Position numbers and translations under genes: made by a program. Of a stretch of 52,570 bases of DNA, positions 52,406 to 52,570 are shown piece by piece (the first letter of the stretch is position 1; every line of letters starts with the position of its first letter). Source of the DNA: Pseudomonadota bacterium (GTDB lineage Bacteria; Pseudomonadota; Alphaproteobacteria; Rhodospirillales; 2-02-FULL-58-16). The stretch covers positions 1-52,570 of the forward strand of contig JACZQZ010000003.1 in NCBI GenBank assembly GCA_022545455.1. Reading direction: 5' to 3'. The notes beneath the pieces were generated by a model. It ran no database searches and had not been told where the DNA came from. It saw nothing but the letters and a program-made list of their open reading frames with translations.

Positions 52406-52570
52406 AAATTGATTATTTTTCTCCTGCCAATGCTAGCTTGTAATTCTGATTCGGTAAGTTTACTCGGATTATTATCATCCAGATTTTCATTCGCTTCCCG
52501 CATCCGCTCTTCCGTAATATTAGCCCTTCTTGCCGTCTGGACTAACCTGGTAGTTGTCCATCCAAACCTT
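52406..52570 (-). pseudogene. Low-GC unidentified coding fragment at the contig edge
   Basis: This last stretch is clearly AT-richer than the rest of the window. The minus strand is open throughout (WTTTRLVQTARRANITEER, then MREANENLDDNNPSKLTESE and LQASIGRRKI). I do not recognise the protein. Base composition alone says that it comes from a different source. Confidence 0.4.

Overview
The window is high-GC chromosomal DNA of an alphaproteobacterium, most likely a Rhodospirillales-type organism. Supporting signs are an intact CcrM orthologue (GANTC methyltransferase) with clustered GANTC sites in front of it, an alphaproteobacterial RpoH, a psd-pssA pair, an adenosyltransferase-etfB-etfA-hbd block, and many peptide/opine-type ABC transporter genes. 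Nothing suggests a plasmid or prophage. This placement is inferred from gene content only.

Layout. 1-4 kb: half of a foldback repeat, an SRPBCC protein, a block of direct repeats, an AbrB-type antitoxin/Doc toxin pair, icd and a LOG-family protein. 4-9.2 kb: TPR, methyltransferase-like and LysM envelope proteins, then phospholipid synthesis (psd, pssA). 9.2-16 kb: a formyltransferase and a minus-strand dipeptide-type ABC operon (binding protein, two permeases, one fused double ATPase). 16-20.7 kb: MATE exporter, glycine-zipper protein, rpoH, a candidate FNR-driven small RNA, a Crp/Fnr relic and HU. 20.7-28.4 kb: phosphodiesterase, an NMT1-like protein with an MFS carrier, a 635-bp gap with a tandem structured repeat, a secreted NHL propeller and a chemoreceptor. 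28.7-32 kb: two facing groups of small catabolic genes. 33-39 kb: a second, complete dipeptide-type ABC operon. 39-45.4 kb: wecB, a PEP-mutase/isocitrate-lyase family lyase, a carbamoylase-like nitrilase, a CPA2 antiporter, rnhB and ccrM. 45.6-52 kb: hbd-etfA-etfB, PduO-type adenosyltransferase, HIG1 protein and an M24 aminopeptidase.

Metabolic theme: two oligopeptide/dipeptide-type importers, a carbamoylase-like amidohydrolase, hydroxy-acid and hydroxyisobutyrate dehydrogenases, ETF with 3-hydroxyacyl-CoA dehydrogenase, and several proteases/lyases. This fits an organic-acid and amino-acid scavenging heterotroph.

Most unusual content. (1) Four complete and one half copy of a 233-270 bp foldback element. 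Its stem sequences differ from copy to copy but stay self-complementary, while its loops and junctions are conserved. (2) A FNR/FixK-type box, a well-placed -10 and a strong terminator that together delimit a ~100-nt RNA with no ORF. (3) Two tandem ~118-bp units, each able to form the same nested stems, upstream of a secreted NHL protein. The last ~600 bp (from about 51.96 kb) are a patchwork of unrelated gene fragments of ~150 bp each and should be treated as a probable assembly chimera.
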